A program made the position numbers and the translations under genes. Shown here in pieces: positions 17,733 to 26,184 of a stretch of 64,000 nt of DNA. Numbering within the stretch: position 1 is the stretch's first letter; each line of letters starts with the position of its first letter. The stretch comes from an uncultured Alphaproteobacteria bacterium (lineage in GTDB: Bacteria > Pseudomonadota > Alphaproteobacteria > MPNO01 > UBA2964). A model generated the notes under the pieces. That model saw nothing but the letters and a program-made list of their open reading frames with translations. It was not told where the DNA came from and made no database searches. The stretch covers positions 880,335 to 944,334 of the forward strand of contig OX638326.1 of NCBI GenBank assembly GCA_951812775.1, written 5' to 3'.

Positions 17733-20702
17733 TTACTTTCCGAGCCCGATAGCCGACAACAGTTTCTGCCACCAACTATCACCGGATGCAGGAATTGGCT
17801 TTCCGCCAACCTGTGCCACAAGCCGTTCAAAGAACTGCCCGACAACAACCTTGGCAGCCCCTTCCAGCATGCGCCCACCAATCGCCGCAACCTTGCCACT
17901 AATCTCAACGCGGTAGCTGTACCGAACAAAAGTCCCACCATCGCGTGCTTCCAGCGTCACCTCACCCGACCCCGCCGAAGCCCCTAGCGGCCCTTCAAGT
18001 CCACCCGAAACAGTTGTGGAGTTTGGCTCATTGAGATCAGAAAGCTTGACCGCTGCGGTGAATTTGCCGCGAACCGGACCGACGCCAAGGGAAACCTCGG
18101 CGCTGTATTCATTGTCACCCACCAAATCAAGCTTGTGACAACCAGGAATGACGGCGGCCAGTGCTTCAGGGTCGAGTAACGTGTCCCAGACTTTCTGCGG
18201 ATCGGCAGAAACAAAAGTGTCACCCTCGCCGGTAAGTGCCGTCTCGGCGCCGTCCGAACTGGGCTCCGGAGCTTTACCTTTCGGCGTCGCAGGTTCCTCG
18301 CCATGCAAGATTTCACTGATTTTCGCCGGGGTGAGAGGCACAACAATATTGTCGATATCGAGGGCATCGCAAACCGCATTGGCCAAACAAACCGGAGTCG
18401 ACATGCAATTGCCTTCTGCCGCCCCTTTGGCCCCGAGGGGTGTGAAGGGCGATGGCGACTCCATATGAAGCAAAACAGGTTCCGGAACTTCAACAGCCGT
18501 CGGCACCAGATAATCGGCAAAGGTCCCTGACAGGAAGCTACCATCGTCCGCCGTCACAAACTCTTCATACATCGCCGCGCCGACGCCCTGGCCGAACGAG
18601 CCATAAACCTGCCCTTCAACGATCATCGGGTTCATCAGAGTCCCGGCATCATGCATTGTCACATATTTATCGATACGGATTTCCGCGGTGTCCGGATCAA
18701 TTTCGATCCCGCAATAATCGAAAACAAATCCATAGGTCAGTGACGTATTGATACGATCATGTTCATCCGGCGTCGTCAGCTCCTGAGGCGCCCAGGTTGC
18801 GGTTTCTCTCAACGCGGCATCCATGTCATCAGGCAACAGGCCTGGTGACCAATGAGTCCCGCCCGCAATCCGACGGAAGCTCAGCGTGTTGTCGGGATTC
18901 TCACGATCAAAAATCTGCCCGCCAGCAAATTCAACCTGCTCTGCCGGGACGTTCAACAGCTGTGCGGAAATCCGTGCCAGCTTGTCCCGCACCTTCTTAC
19001 CCGCAAGTTGGGCCGCAACCGCTGTGCCCGGCGAAAATCGGCATGAATAAGTACCGGCTGCGATCGACCACGGATCCTTGTGCGTGTCGTGTTCAACATT
19101 TACGCGAATATCCGCCGGTCGCAGACCAAGCTGATCAGCCACGATTTGCGACAGAACCGTTCCGTGCCCCTGTCCTTGTGGCGTTGTATCGCTGGTAACA
19201 CTTACCGAGCCAAGCGGATCAACATTAACCGTCGCCATCGAAATCGCACCGTCTTGCGATCCCCGTTTACGTCGTTCTTCAACCGGCACGATGGTACTGA
19301 GATAACCCATATTGGACATGCCAGGCTCGACAAGCGCCGTATAGCCAATACCGTAAATCTTCCCCGCTGCGCGCGCTTCATCACGCCGTTTCAACAAATC
19401 TGCCAGACCACCCTGTTCAACGGCCATCTCAACAGCCTTTGGGTAGTCGCCGGAATCGTACAGCGCGCCTGCAGGCGCTTGATAGGGAAAGACCCCGGCA
19501 TCCAATAGATTGGTCCGAATAACATCCAGCGGGTCCAGACCGAGGGTCACCGCAATCTTGTGCATCAGCCGTTCAATCGCAAAATACATTTGCGGGCCAC
19601 CAAAACCCCGTACCAACCCACCCGGAGTCTTGTTTGTCATCACCAGTCGATTGGTGACATCCAGATTCTGAACCTTATAGGCCCCACTGAGCGCACCATG
19701 CATACGATAGAGCGGACCCGGCATAGGTGATCGCAGATAGGCGCCATAATCGTCGAGCTGATCGATCCGCATACCGGTCATTTCGCCATCATTTTTGATA
19801 GCCGCTTTGATCGTCACGACTCTGTTCGGCGCTGAAGAAGCGGCTGTTAAATGCTCCAGCCTGTCTTCAACCCATTTCACCGGCTTGCCGGTCAACTTGG
19901 AGCATAGCCCCATCAACACGATGTATGGCAGCACGGCCTGTTTCACACCAAAGCTGCCGCCCGAGTTTGCGGGCGTCCGCAAACGCACATTGCTTTCCGG
20001 TACACGGAAAGAACGCGCCATTACAGGATGACCGGTATAGGGCCCCTGAAAATTGGACAAGACGTCATACACGTCATCATCAGGCAGGTATTCGACGATA
20101 GCGACAAAGGCTTCGATCGGGGTCAGTGAATTACGCGGATATTCGAGTTTAAGGTAAACGGTCTGATCCGCGTCAGCAAACGCTTTTTCAGGATCACCAT
20201 AAATGAAGTTGCGTTCCGACATAATGTTCGTGCCAGCATCGGCATGAACCAGCGGTGCGTCATCCGCCGTCGCCGCTTCCGCATCGATGATCGGCGTATG
20301 AACATTGTAAGTAACTTCAACCAGATCGAGAGCGTCCTCCGCGATATACCGATCCCGCGCAACGACCACGGCAACAGCCTCGCCGACAAACCGTACTCTG
20401 TCCACCGCCAGCGCCCACTCATTGAGTGGCTGTTTAACGATGACCAAAAACGGATCAGAGATCGCTTGAATATCTGTACCGGTATAAACGGCACGGACAC
20501 CCGGCAATGCCTCAGCCTTAGACACATCGATAGAAACGATTTCTGCACTGGCATGCGGGGAACGCAACACCGCTCCATGCAGGGTTCCCTTGGGCACCGG
20601 GTAATGATCTGCGAACCTCGCGCGGCCAGTCAGAAGACGGCTGTCCTCGACTCTCTCGACGCTTTGCCCGACATATTTTTCGATCTTTGCTTGCTGCGCC
20701 AC
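17733..20702 (-). CDS. molybdopterin dehydrogenase large subunit fused to a CoxG domain
   Basis: About 989 residues. Residues 1-780 are a CoxL/aldehyde-oxidase large subunit: YVGQSVERVEDSRLLTG at the start, NSGGSFGVKQA, LVRGFGGPQMYFAIERLM at the active-site loop, and KGAAEGN with the catalytic Glu. From about 825 a CoxG-type SRPBCC domain follows (VSADPQKVWDTLLDPEALAA, IPGCHKLDLVG, VGPVRGKFTA, GGRMLEG), then a short hydrophobic tail that may touch the membrane. CoxG normally is a separate gene helping anchor or mature the enzyme. The start used is GTG 20702, since AGGAG lies eight bases ahead; a TTG at 20738 is also open. FAD and FeS subunits are not nearby. Alpha/beta hydrolases flank it on both sides. 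Confidence 0.85.
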   Translation of the reverse strand: MAQQAKIEKYVGQSVERVEDSRLLTGRARFADHYPVPKGTLHGAVLRSPHASAEIVSIDVSKAEALPGVRAVYTGTDIQAISDPFLVIVKQPLNEWALAVDRVRFVGEAVAVVVARDRYIAEDALDLVEVTYNVHTPIIDAEAATADDAPLVHADAGTNIMSERNFIYGDPEKAFADADQTVYLKLEYPRNSLTPIEAFVAIVEYLPDDDVYDVLSNFQGPYTGHPVMARSFRVPESNVRLRTPANSGGSFGVKQAVLPYIVLMGLCSKLTGKPVKWVEDRLEHLTAASSAPNRVVTIKAAIKNDGEMTGMRIDQLDDYGAYLRSPMPGPLYRMHGALSGAYKVQNLDVTNRLVMTNKTPGGLVRGFGGPQMYFAIERLMHKIAVTLGLDPLDVIRTNLLDAGVFPYQAPAGALYDSGDYPKAVEMAVEQGGLADLLKRRDEARAAGKIYGIGYTALVEPGMSNMGYLSTIVPVEERRKRGSQDGAISMATVNVDPLGSVSVTSDTTPQGQGHGTVLSQIVADQLGLRPADIRVNVEHDTHKDPWSIAAGTYSCRFSPGTAVAAQLAGKKVRDKLARISAQLLNVPAEQVEFAGGQIFDRENPDNTLSFRRIAGGTHWSPGLLPDDMDAALRETATWAPQELTTPDEHDRINTSLTYGFVFDYCGIEIDPDTAEIRIDKYVTMHDAGTLMNPMIVEGQVYGSFGQGVGAAMYEEFVTADDGSFLSGTFADYLVPTAVEVPEPVLLHMESPSPFTPLGAKGAAEGNCMSTPVCLANAVCDALDIDNIVVPLTPAKISEILHGEEPATPKGKAPEPSSDGAETALTGEGDTFVSADPQKVWDTLLDPEALAAVIPGCHKLDLVGDNEYSAEVSLGVGPVRGKFTAAVKLSDLNEPNSTTVSGGLEGPLGASAGSGEVTLEARDGGTFVRYSYRVEISGKVAAIGGRMLEGAAKVVVGQFFERLVAQVGGKPIPASGDSWWQKLLSAIGLGK

Positions 20703-20744
20703 CGCAACTTCTCCTGTCGTGTGTATTTGTTTACCCAACGCGCC

Positions 20745-21662
20745 CTAGAGGATGCCTTTTTCCTCAAGAAACGCCAAGACTCCATCGCGGCATTGCTCGG
20801 GCTCCTGTATCTGCATGAGATGGCCGGTGCCCGAAACGGTCTGATACTCATACCCGCCATCCTCAGCCAACGCCTTATTGGCAAACGCAGGACCAGGGGC
20901 GCCTTTTGCCTCCGGATCACAACCAAACAACTTTACGACACCGCCAATATCTGCGGCAGTTGGCCATAAATTAAGGGTCATCGCCTGAATATAAATCGAA
21001 GCTTCAAATTCGCGTGGACAGGACAGGGTCCAGTCGCCTGCCTCTTCATCCTTGCACAAAACAGACCGCGCCATCAGTTCGTGGGCACCGTCGACCCAGG
21101 TCGCATGGGCTCTTGTGTCCTTATAATGTTGAGCCAATTCATTTGGATCACTGAAACGGTCAGGCCGACCCATTGCCCATTCGTAGAGCCGCTGTTCAAA
21201 CACACCCATGCGCTCATACTCGCGATGTCCCTGCGGCGGCACATTCGGCGGGTCAAACAGGATTAAAGCATCCCATTTAAAGCCCAGCTCGCAGGCATGT
21301 TTCATGGCTGTGCGGCCGGACATCGAATGAAAAATACCGATGTTGGTCTTCTCGCCACATTGTGCGTTTACCTCGCGAAAGACCCGATTAAGATCAAGCG
21401 TCATCTGCGCGTAGTTATGCGCCGGTAATCCCGAAATCGCCGTAGGATTCTGACCATGATTACGAAAATCAAAAATCGCCAGATCGAATTGGTCCTGAAA
21501 CAAACTCCAGAACGGGTAATACCCGTCCGCCGCAAAGCCATTACCATTACCAAGGATGATCCGGGGACCGTCTGGATTCCCATGCAGACGAACACGGATC
21601 GTCGCACCATCCCCCATTGTTAATTCCAGAGTTTCGCGTGGTGTTGGTATTTCAAAAGACAT
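20745..21662 (-). CDS. alpha/beta hydrolase
   Basis: The 305-residue protein has the strand-3 region ILGNGNGFAADGYYPFW, DFRNHGQNP, an elbow IFHSMSGRTA with Ser after His (the first Gly of GxSxG is Phe), an ILFDPPNVPPQGH loop, and GTGHLMQIQEPEQCRD near the C-terminus with the expected catalytic His. Start ATG 21662 is chosen since the family begins soon after; the longer frame to 21749 adds a non-homologous stretch. It ends some 40 bases before the preferred start of the CoxL-CoxG fusion, so the three genes from 21662 to 16919 are probably one operon. The substrate is unknown. Confidence 0.75.
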   Translation of the reverse strand: MSFEIPTPRETLELTMGDGATIRVRLHGNPDGPRIILGNGNGFAADGYYPFWSLFQDQFDLAIFDFRNHGQNPTAISGLPAHNYAQMTLDLNRVFREVNAQCGEKTNIGIFHSMSGRTAMKHACELGFKWDALILFDPPNVPPQGHREYERMGVFEQRLYEWAMGRPDRFSDPNELAQHYKDTRAHATWVDGAHELMARSVLCKDEEAGDWTLSCPREFEASIYIQAMTLNLWPTAADIGGVVKLFGCDPEAKGAPGPAFANKALAEDGGYEYQTVSGTGHLMQIQEPEQCRDGVLAFLEEKGIL

Positions 21663-21816
21663 GCTGATCTCAACTCGACTGATCGTGAAAAAATTATGCT
21701 GGTGATGTAAAGCATACGACCAACAAAATCGACCCCCTGCGATACTCATATTTGGCGGGATGACGCGACCGTACGGCCCCTGTATAGCTACACCAGTCCT
21801 AGATCATTGAGCTGAC

Positions 21817-23013
21817 ATGTCCTTCCGCCTTCTCGTCTTCCTGAGTTGTACCTCGCTGGTGCTCAACACCATGGCGTTTATGACGATAACCCCGGTCTTG
21901 CCTATTCTGTTTACCGAATGGAATCTGACAGAAACCGAGGCGGGGCTGTTAGGTGGTGCCTTTTTTATCGGCTACGTTACCTCAGTGCCGATTTTGGTCA
22001 CTTTAACTGATCGTATCCTCCCGAAAAAAATATACGTCTTTGCCGGTCTCATAGGGTTTGGCTCCTGTTTCGGGTTTGCCTTTCTCGCCGACGATCTATG
22101 GACCGGTGTTGTCTTCCGAATGTTAACTGGTGTCGGCGTTGCTGGCACTTATATGCCCGCCCTCAAGGCCATCGTTGATAGTCTTGAGGAACCGGAGCGC
22201 AGCCGCGCCTCCAGCTATTACACCTCAGTCTACGCCGTCGGCACGGCCGTCTCCATTCTCTCGGCAGGATATGTCACTGAATATTGGGGCTGGCAAAGCG
22301 CCTTTGTCGTTGCCGGCTTCGGTATCTGCATTGCACTGATTATTGGAATCATTGCCCTTCCCAAAGGGAAGATTACGCAGCGCACGCAAAGTCAGATAGA
22401 AGACTTCAAACGCGTATTCCGTAATCGGCCGGTGATGGTCAATATCACCTCTTACTTTGGCCATTTATGGGAGGTGTTTTCCAACCGGGTGTGGATCGTC
22501 ACCTTCCTGGTTTTTGCAGAAGCTTCCCAACCCGGCAGTTTCATCATTTCCACAACATGGCTGGCGACGCTCGTCGCGCTGATCGGGGTTCCTGCCGCGA
22601 TGTATTGTGGTGAGCTAGCGGCTCGCCATGGAAGAGAACCTATCATTCGGATCAGTATGATTTCCGCAGTTGTCGTCGGCGTCGCCGTCGCCTTCACGAC
22701 CAGTGCTCCCTTGTGGGTTATTACCGTTCTCGCCCTGGCCTACGGTATGACCAGCTATTCAGATACGGGAACGATCAACACCGGGACAGTGGCGGCCGCA
22801 GAACAGGAGGTCCGTGGCGCTACGATGGCCATTCATGCGAGCGTCGGTTTCGCGGGCGGCGTTTTGGGGTCTCTGGCCATCGGCGCGACCTTGCAGGCGA
22901 CAGGTGGCAAGGATTCTGCAGATGCCTGGACCGCGGCATTCCTTGTCATGGCGATGGGTTCAGCTTTCGGGTTTATCATCCGATGGTGGGCATGGCGGAA
23001 GCAAAAGGCCTAA
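21817..23013 (+). CDS. MFS transporter
   Basis: A 398-residue protein with about twelve hydrophobic helices. The first helix begins LLVFLSCTSLVLNTMAFMTI; the loop between helices 2 and 3 holds LVTLTDRILPKK; the central loop (LPKGKITQRTQSQIEDFKRV, near residue 190) separates two six-helix halves. It is transcribed divergently from the hydrolase/CoxL operon, with about 150 bases between their start codons, and its stop overlaps the convergent glutathione S-transferase gene by four bases. The substrate cannot be inferred. Confidence 0.8.
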   Translation: MSFRLLVFLSCTSLVLNTMAFMTITPVLPILFTEWNLTETEAGLLGGAFFIGYVTSVPILVTLTDRILPKKIYVFAGLIGFGSCFGFAFLADDLWTGVVFRMLTGVGVAGTYMPALKAIVDSLEEPERSRASSYYTSVYAVGTAVSILSAGYVTEYWGWQSAFVVAGFGICIALIIGIIALPKGKITQRTQSQIEDFKRVFRNRPVMVNITSYFGHLWEVFSNRVWIVTFLVFAEASQPGSFIISTTWLATLVALIGVPAAMYCGELAARHGREPIIRISMISAVVVGVAVAFTTSAPLWVITVLALAYGMTSYSDTGTINTGTVAAAEQEVRGATMAIHASVGFAGGVLGSLAIGATLQATGGKDSADAWTAAFLVMAMGSAFGFIIRWWAWRKQKA

Positions 23014-23642
23014 CCGGCAACACTCGACCGTTTCGAGACCAACTCATACCACCGTTGGAGATTTGCGCAGTTTTCGGGAATCCCAAGTTTGGAAAACGCG
23101 GCAAAATCGATTGTGCAGAGGGTCGTTATATCAGCCACTGAAAAGCGATCACCGGCGATATATTCATTGTCGGCGAGCTGGGCGTTAAACTTTTCATAAA
23201 ACACCTCCAGCCGCGCCTGACCACGCTCTATCAGCTCAGGTATTTGCTGCAATGACTTTGAGTACCCCGGCAAGGAACGATCTGTGAACGATCCTTTTGA
23301 ATTCCGGTAATATTCAGCAATGGCCTGCATCCCCTCCCACTCGGCGAGCCGCTCCCACATATCGATTACAGCCATCTCTTGCGCGTTGTTGCCCATTAAA
23401 GGCGGGTCAGGATGTATCTGTTCAAAATAACGGCAAATGGCCATTGCCTCAGCAATATAGCTACCGTCATCAAGTTGCAGCAGCGGTACTCGGCGATGGT
23501 TATGGTTCTCCAAAAACGTCGGCGTCAAAAACGCTTTTCCCGGTACGCCAACATCTTCTGTCGGAATTTCGATACCCTTTTCAGCCAGAAAAATGGTCAC
23601 CCGACGCGGGTTGGGCGCGATACCCTAGGTAAATAACTTCAT
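23010..23642 (-). pseudogene. glutathione S-transferase with in-frame TAG at codon 6
   Basis: ATG 23642 gives MKLFT, then TAG at 23625-23627, then GIAPNPRRVTIFLAEKGIEI in the same frame. This is the standard GST opening, where a Tyr codon is expected at the TAG. The rest is a complete thioredoxin-like domain (HRRVPLLQLDDGSYIAEAMAICRYF) and helical C-terminal domain (AGDRFSVADITTLCTIDFAA), about 210 residues in all. Re-initiation at a GTG (23600) would drop the glutathione-site strand. Either the gene carries a nonsense mutation, or the TAG is read through or miscalled. The frame is also continuous with the upstream 191-codon ORF. Confidence 0.8.
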
Positions 23643-24200
23643 CTCATGTCTCAAACAGCAATTATCGGAAGTGTTATGCTGCCGGGATATGGAAAAACAA
23701 ACAAGCGATGGATCCGCCCGATCTAGATTTTGGACCCGCGGCACTTGGCCAAATTTCTCGCTACCAAATGTCATCTCTGATGAGACAGCCGTGAAAACTA
23801 TTTTCTCCGCGTGGCTTACGGCAGCCCCCATTGAAAAGCCGGAAACGACCGACGCAATTAGAGCCACTGCTGCAAAACTAAAAGCGGGTTTAGGGATAAA
23901 CCAGCGACTCCAAACATACTGTTTGCAAGCTGTTGAAGATGCATTGCCGGATAGCGTCTTCGCTTTAGCTACCATCGAATCCGGCACAGCCGGTTCAATA
24001 ATTTCGGCCTCGAGAAGCGGTAAAAATTCCGTATTTGCCGCCAGAAAGCCTGTGATCTCTGACATGTTCTCCCGTTCTTCAGCGGTGGCCTCAAGCCAGG
24101 CCGCTATTTCATTGGGATGTGGCGGAAGGGCATCGTCAGTCCTGGAGCCGATCACGCCGGAACGGCCAACCAACTCGCGATCTCGGTCCATATCAGACAT
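23625..24200 (-). CDS. single-pass membrane protein, probable anti-sigma factor
   Basis: The N-terminal part (PNEIAAWLEATAEERENMSE) is a helical cytoplasmic region, followed by one membrane span at about 110-127 (FAAVALIASVVSGFSMGAAV). Its place at the end of a sigma-factor cluster and its topology suggest an anti-sigma factor holding the ECF-type sigma; no zinc-binding HxxxCxxC is seen, so this is inference. The last about 45 residues look unlike a protein and run, without another stop, into the GST start and its TAG at 23625. A frameshift before the natural end is likely. ATG 24200 has a modest GGAAGGG site. Confidence 0.5.
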   Translation of the reverse strand: MSDMDRDRELVGRSGVIGSRTDDALPPHPNEIAAWLEATAEERENMSEITGFLAANTEFLPLLEAEIIEPAVPDSMVAKAKTLSGNASSTACKQYVWSRWFIPKPAFSFAAVALIASVVSGFSMGAAVSHAEKIVFTAVSSEMTFGSEKFGQVPRVQNLDRADPSLVCFSISRQHNTSDNCCLRHEMKLFT

Positions 24201-24229
24201 GATAAAGCCCTTCCGCCGCTTCCGCCATT

Positions 24230-24685
24230 CTAACGTCTGCTACGGCGCCCTGTTTGCGCCCGCGTACGATGCCCTTGACGGAAGTTCTGTCCGCCAGACC
24301 TTTTATTCTGGCGAAAATTTTGTCCCTGGAGGAGTCGGTTTTGTTTATAACCCTGCGCTCTCGATTTGTGATTTTGGCGTGAATTTCGCAGCGCGTTCTC
24401 GTTATTTGAACGCCATCGATTGGCCCGCGTCGGATTGCTCTGGCGGGTATCACGAAACTTTTGCTTCTTGTCCTGAAAATTTCCCTGATAGGTCCCAAGA
24501 CGTGAATCTCTGGTGTCACGGAATTGCTGCTGCCGTGAATCCCGCGTCGCGCAGCGTTGATTAATTTCCTGATCACGCTTTGTCCGCACGTCATCACGGG
24601 TAAAGTTTGACTGAGCCGAAACCGGTGCCGCGAAGCTCATCGCGATGCCGGCGGCGATTATCGTCAATAGTGTTCTGCGAACCAT
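24230..24685 (-). CDS. exported Arg/Asn/Gln-rich low-complexity protein
   Basis: After a clear signal peptide (LLTIIAAGIAMSFAAPVSAQ, residues 6-25) the 151-residue protein is almost wholly R, Q, N, S, D and K. It has recurring units FRDTR, NFRQ and RSGGQNFRQ, and ends RTRAQTGRRSRR. It would be strongly basic and probably disordered in the periplasm. I do not recognise a family. It lies 30 bases before the probable anti-sigma gene and 15 bases after the metal-sensor-like gene, so it belongs to the sigma-factor operon. ATG 24685 follows AAGGAGAAAGAT, a strong ribosome-binding site. Confidence 0.65.
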   Translation of the reverse strand: MVRRTLLTIIAAGIAMSFAAPVSAQSNFTRDDVRTKRDQEINQRCATRDSRQQQFRDTRDSRLGTYQGNFQDKKQKFRDTRQSNPTRANRWRSNNENALRNSRQNHKSRAQGYKQNRLLQGQNFRQNKRSGGQNFRQGHRTRAQTGRRSRR

Positions 24686-24700
24686 ATCTTTCTCCTTAAA

Positions 24701-25186
24701 TCAGTCTCTGGGAGGCGTTCCGCCGGAAAATAAAAACCGTCCGGCAAACAAATTTCGGCGACGTAATGTGCTGACAAAGATATCTCGTTGACTGGGATTC
24801 AGAGTGGCCAAGAATTCGTGCAACAGCGCGCTCACTTCCAGATTGAACTGCACCCGCTGAACGGCACTCTTCTCGACAACCGATTTGATCGCCAGAATGT
24901 CTGCTTTGGCCTTCAGCAATTCCCGCCAGTAGGCTTCGACGGTCAGAACCTCTTCATCTGACAATTGACGAAAGGCCTGACGTGCTTTGCTGCGCAATGT
25001 CAGAAACAGCTGTTTCTGCGCTTCATTTAAACGCAGCCGTTCGACAACAATTTCCGCAGCGCCTCCTCGGCTTACCCGCTCTGCACGCTGTTCGGCGACA
25101 AAATATCCGCCTACAAAAGCTGCGTTTAACCCTAGGGAGGCTGCCATAATCATCCAAATCAATGTTTTCTTCATCGGCTCACTCAT
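24701..25186 (-). CDS. Spy/CpxP-like periplasmic metal-sensor family protein
   Basis: An N-terminal signal anchor (TLIWMIMAASLGLNAAFVGG) is followed by a helical LTXXQ-like domain: VERLRLNEAQKQLFLTLRSK and EFLATLNPSQRDIFVSTLRR, the two repeats typical of the periplasmic heavy-metal sensor/Spy family. Such proteins act as periplasmic chaperones or sense metal stress and are often encoded beside an ECF sigma factor, as here. The start is placed at ATG 25186, the second in-frame Met; 25201 and 25174 are also possible. It is 58 bases from the sigma-factor stop. Confidence 0.7.
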   Translation of the reverse strand: MSEPMKKTLIWMIMAASLGLNAAFVGGYFVAEQRAERVSRGGAAEIVVERLRLNEAQKQLFLTLRSKARQAFRQLSDEEVLTVEAYWRELLKAKADILAIKSVVEKSAVQRVQFNLEVSALLHEFLATLNPSQRDIFVSTLRRRNLFAGRFLFSGGTPPRD

Positions 25187-25244
25187 TCGCCTATTTTCCA
25201 TACGGGCCCTTCGCCCGGTTCATCCCCAACGCCATCGAAAATTG

Positions 25245-25784
25245 TCAGTGGCTGTCATCAAAATGCTCCCGCAAGCGGGTCATTGCCTTGTGGTGCGTAC
25301 TGCGAACTGTTTGCGGATCGACGCCAAGACGGGTTGCGACTTCGCGCACGTCGAGGTCCTGTTCATAGAGCATCGTGATGGTTAAATGCTGCTGAGGCGT
25401 TAGCAGGTCATTTGGGATTTTCACTTTTTCGATCGGTTCTGAAGCAACGGCGAGTGCGGTTTCCGGGACGTCATCCAACGGCAGGGTCATACGTCTCTAA
25501 CGGCGTAACGCATCTATTGAAGTGCTATGAGCGACGACCTTAAGCCAAGTTTTAAGCCCTGCCCGTTCCGGGTCGTATTGCCGTAAAAGGCGGAAATCCT
25601 TTTTGCACAATCGGACAAAAACGTCCTGAAAGATATCCGCTTCATCGACGGAACTTGGATAGGCCGACAAGGCACGCCGAATGCTGCCCAAAATTGCAGG
25701 GCCATGACTGTCGACAAAGCGGTCCCATGCCGCCTTTTGGCCAGTCAACAAAGAGCTGAGATTATCGTCTTCCGCCAGTACCAT
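25245..25784 (-). pseudogene. ECF-type sigma factor interrupted by in-frame TAG between regions 2 and 4
   Basis: One frame of 180 codons encodes region 2 (DRFVDSHGPAILGSIRRALS, DEADIFQDVFVRLCK, AGLKTWLKVVAHSTSIDALRR), a TAG at 25497-25499, then RRMTLPLDD and region 4 (LTPQQHLTITMLYEQDLDVREVATRLG, then DPQTVRSTHHKAMTRLREHF). Both parts are expected in a sigma-70-family factor, and linker arginines follow RR in relatives, so the TAG probably replaces a Lys, Gln or Glu codon. An ATG lies three codons past the TAG, so separate translation of the region-4 part is conceivable. The factor heads a run with an exported metal-sensor-like protein and a probable anti-sigma factor. Confidence 0.8.
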
Positions 25785-25885
25785 TCCGCTGGACGCCCGT
25801 TCCTAATACGTCCCTTTTTATGGACGGATTAAGTGGCTTTACGGGCACAGCGGAACAAACACCCCCAAAGTTTTATGGTTAACGG

Positions 25886-26176
25886 TTAAATACCCTCAAC
25901 CGCGATGGCGTTAGAGGTCATAACGGCGTGACGCATCTTCTTGAGATCCGCATATTCCGGGCTGTCATACCAGCTTTCCAGCGCCGCCATATCAGGAAAT
26001 TCGATGATTGTCATCCGGTCAGGATCCCAATCACCTTCGACAATCTTGATATCGCCTGAGCGGACGATCTTGGTTCCACCATACTTCTCTATCGTCGTGT
26101 TTACCTTTGATGAATAGAGCTTCATCACCTCCGGGTCGCCCTCAGATGTGCGATGCGTAATGTAATAAGCCGTCAT
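25886..26176 (-). CDS. DUF1330 protein, copy 1
   Basis: A 96-residue ferredoxin-like-fold protein of the DUF1330 family, with the typical pattern MTAYYITHRT, KYGGTKIVRSGDIKIVEGDW, RMTIIEFPDMAALESWYDSP and EYADLKKMRHAVMTSNAIAVEG. The family's function is unproven; members lie near catabolic genes. It is downstream of a second DUF1330 gene, separated by eight bases, with no strong ribosome-binding site, so it is probably translationally coupled. Confidence 0.85.
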   Translation of the reverse strand: MTAYYITHRTSEGDPEVMKLYSSKVNTTIEKYGGTKIVRSGDIKIVEGDWDPDRMTIIEFPDMAALESWYDSPEYADLKKMRHAVMTSNAIAVEGI

Positions 26177-26184
26177 GAAATCAA

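Noticed and set aside
10176-20702. true CO dehydrogenase (form I)
   Set aside because: Neither large subunit has the AYRCSFR active-site loop, and the medium and small subunits are not adjacent.
24193-24597. 134-codon open frame overlapping the Arg/Asn-rich exported protein
   Set aside because: The overlapping frame at 24230-24685 has a signal peptide and strong ribosome-binding site; this one has neither.
16919-25784. genome-wide reassignment of TAG to an amino acid
   Set aside because: Many intact genes in the window end with TAG at their expected length, and an in-frame TAA is also found in the aldo-keto reductase.
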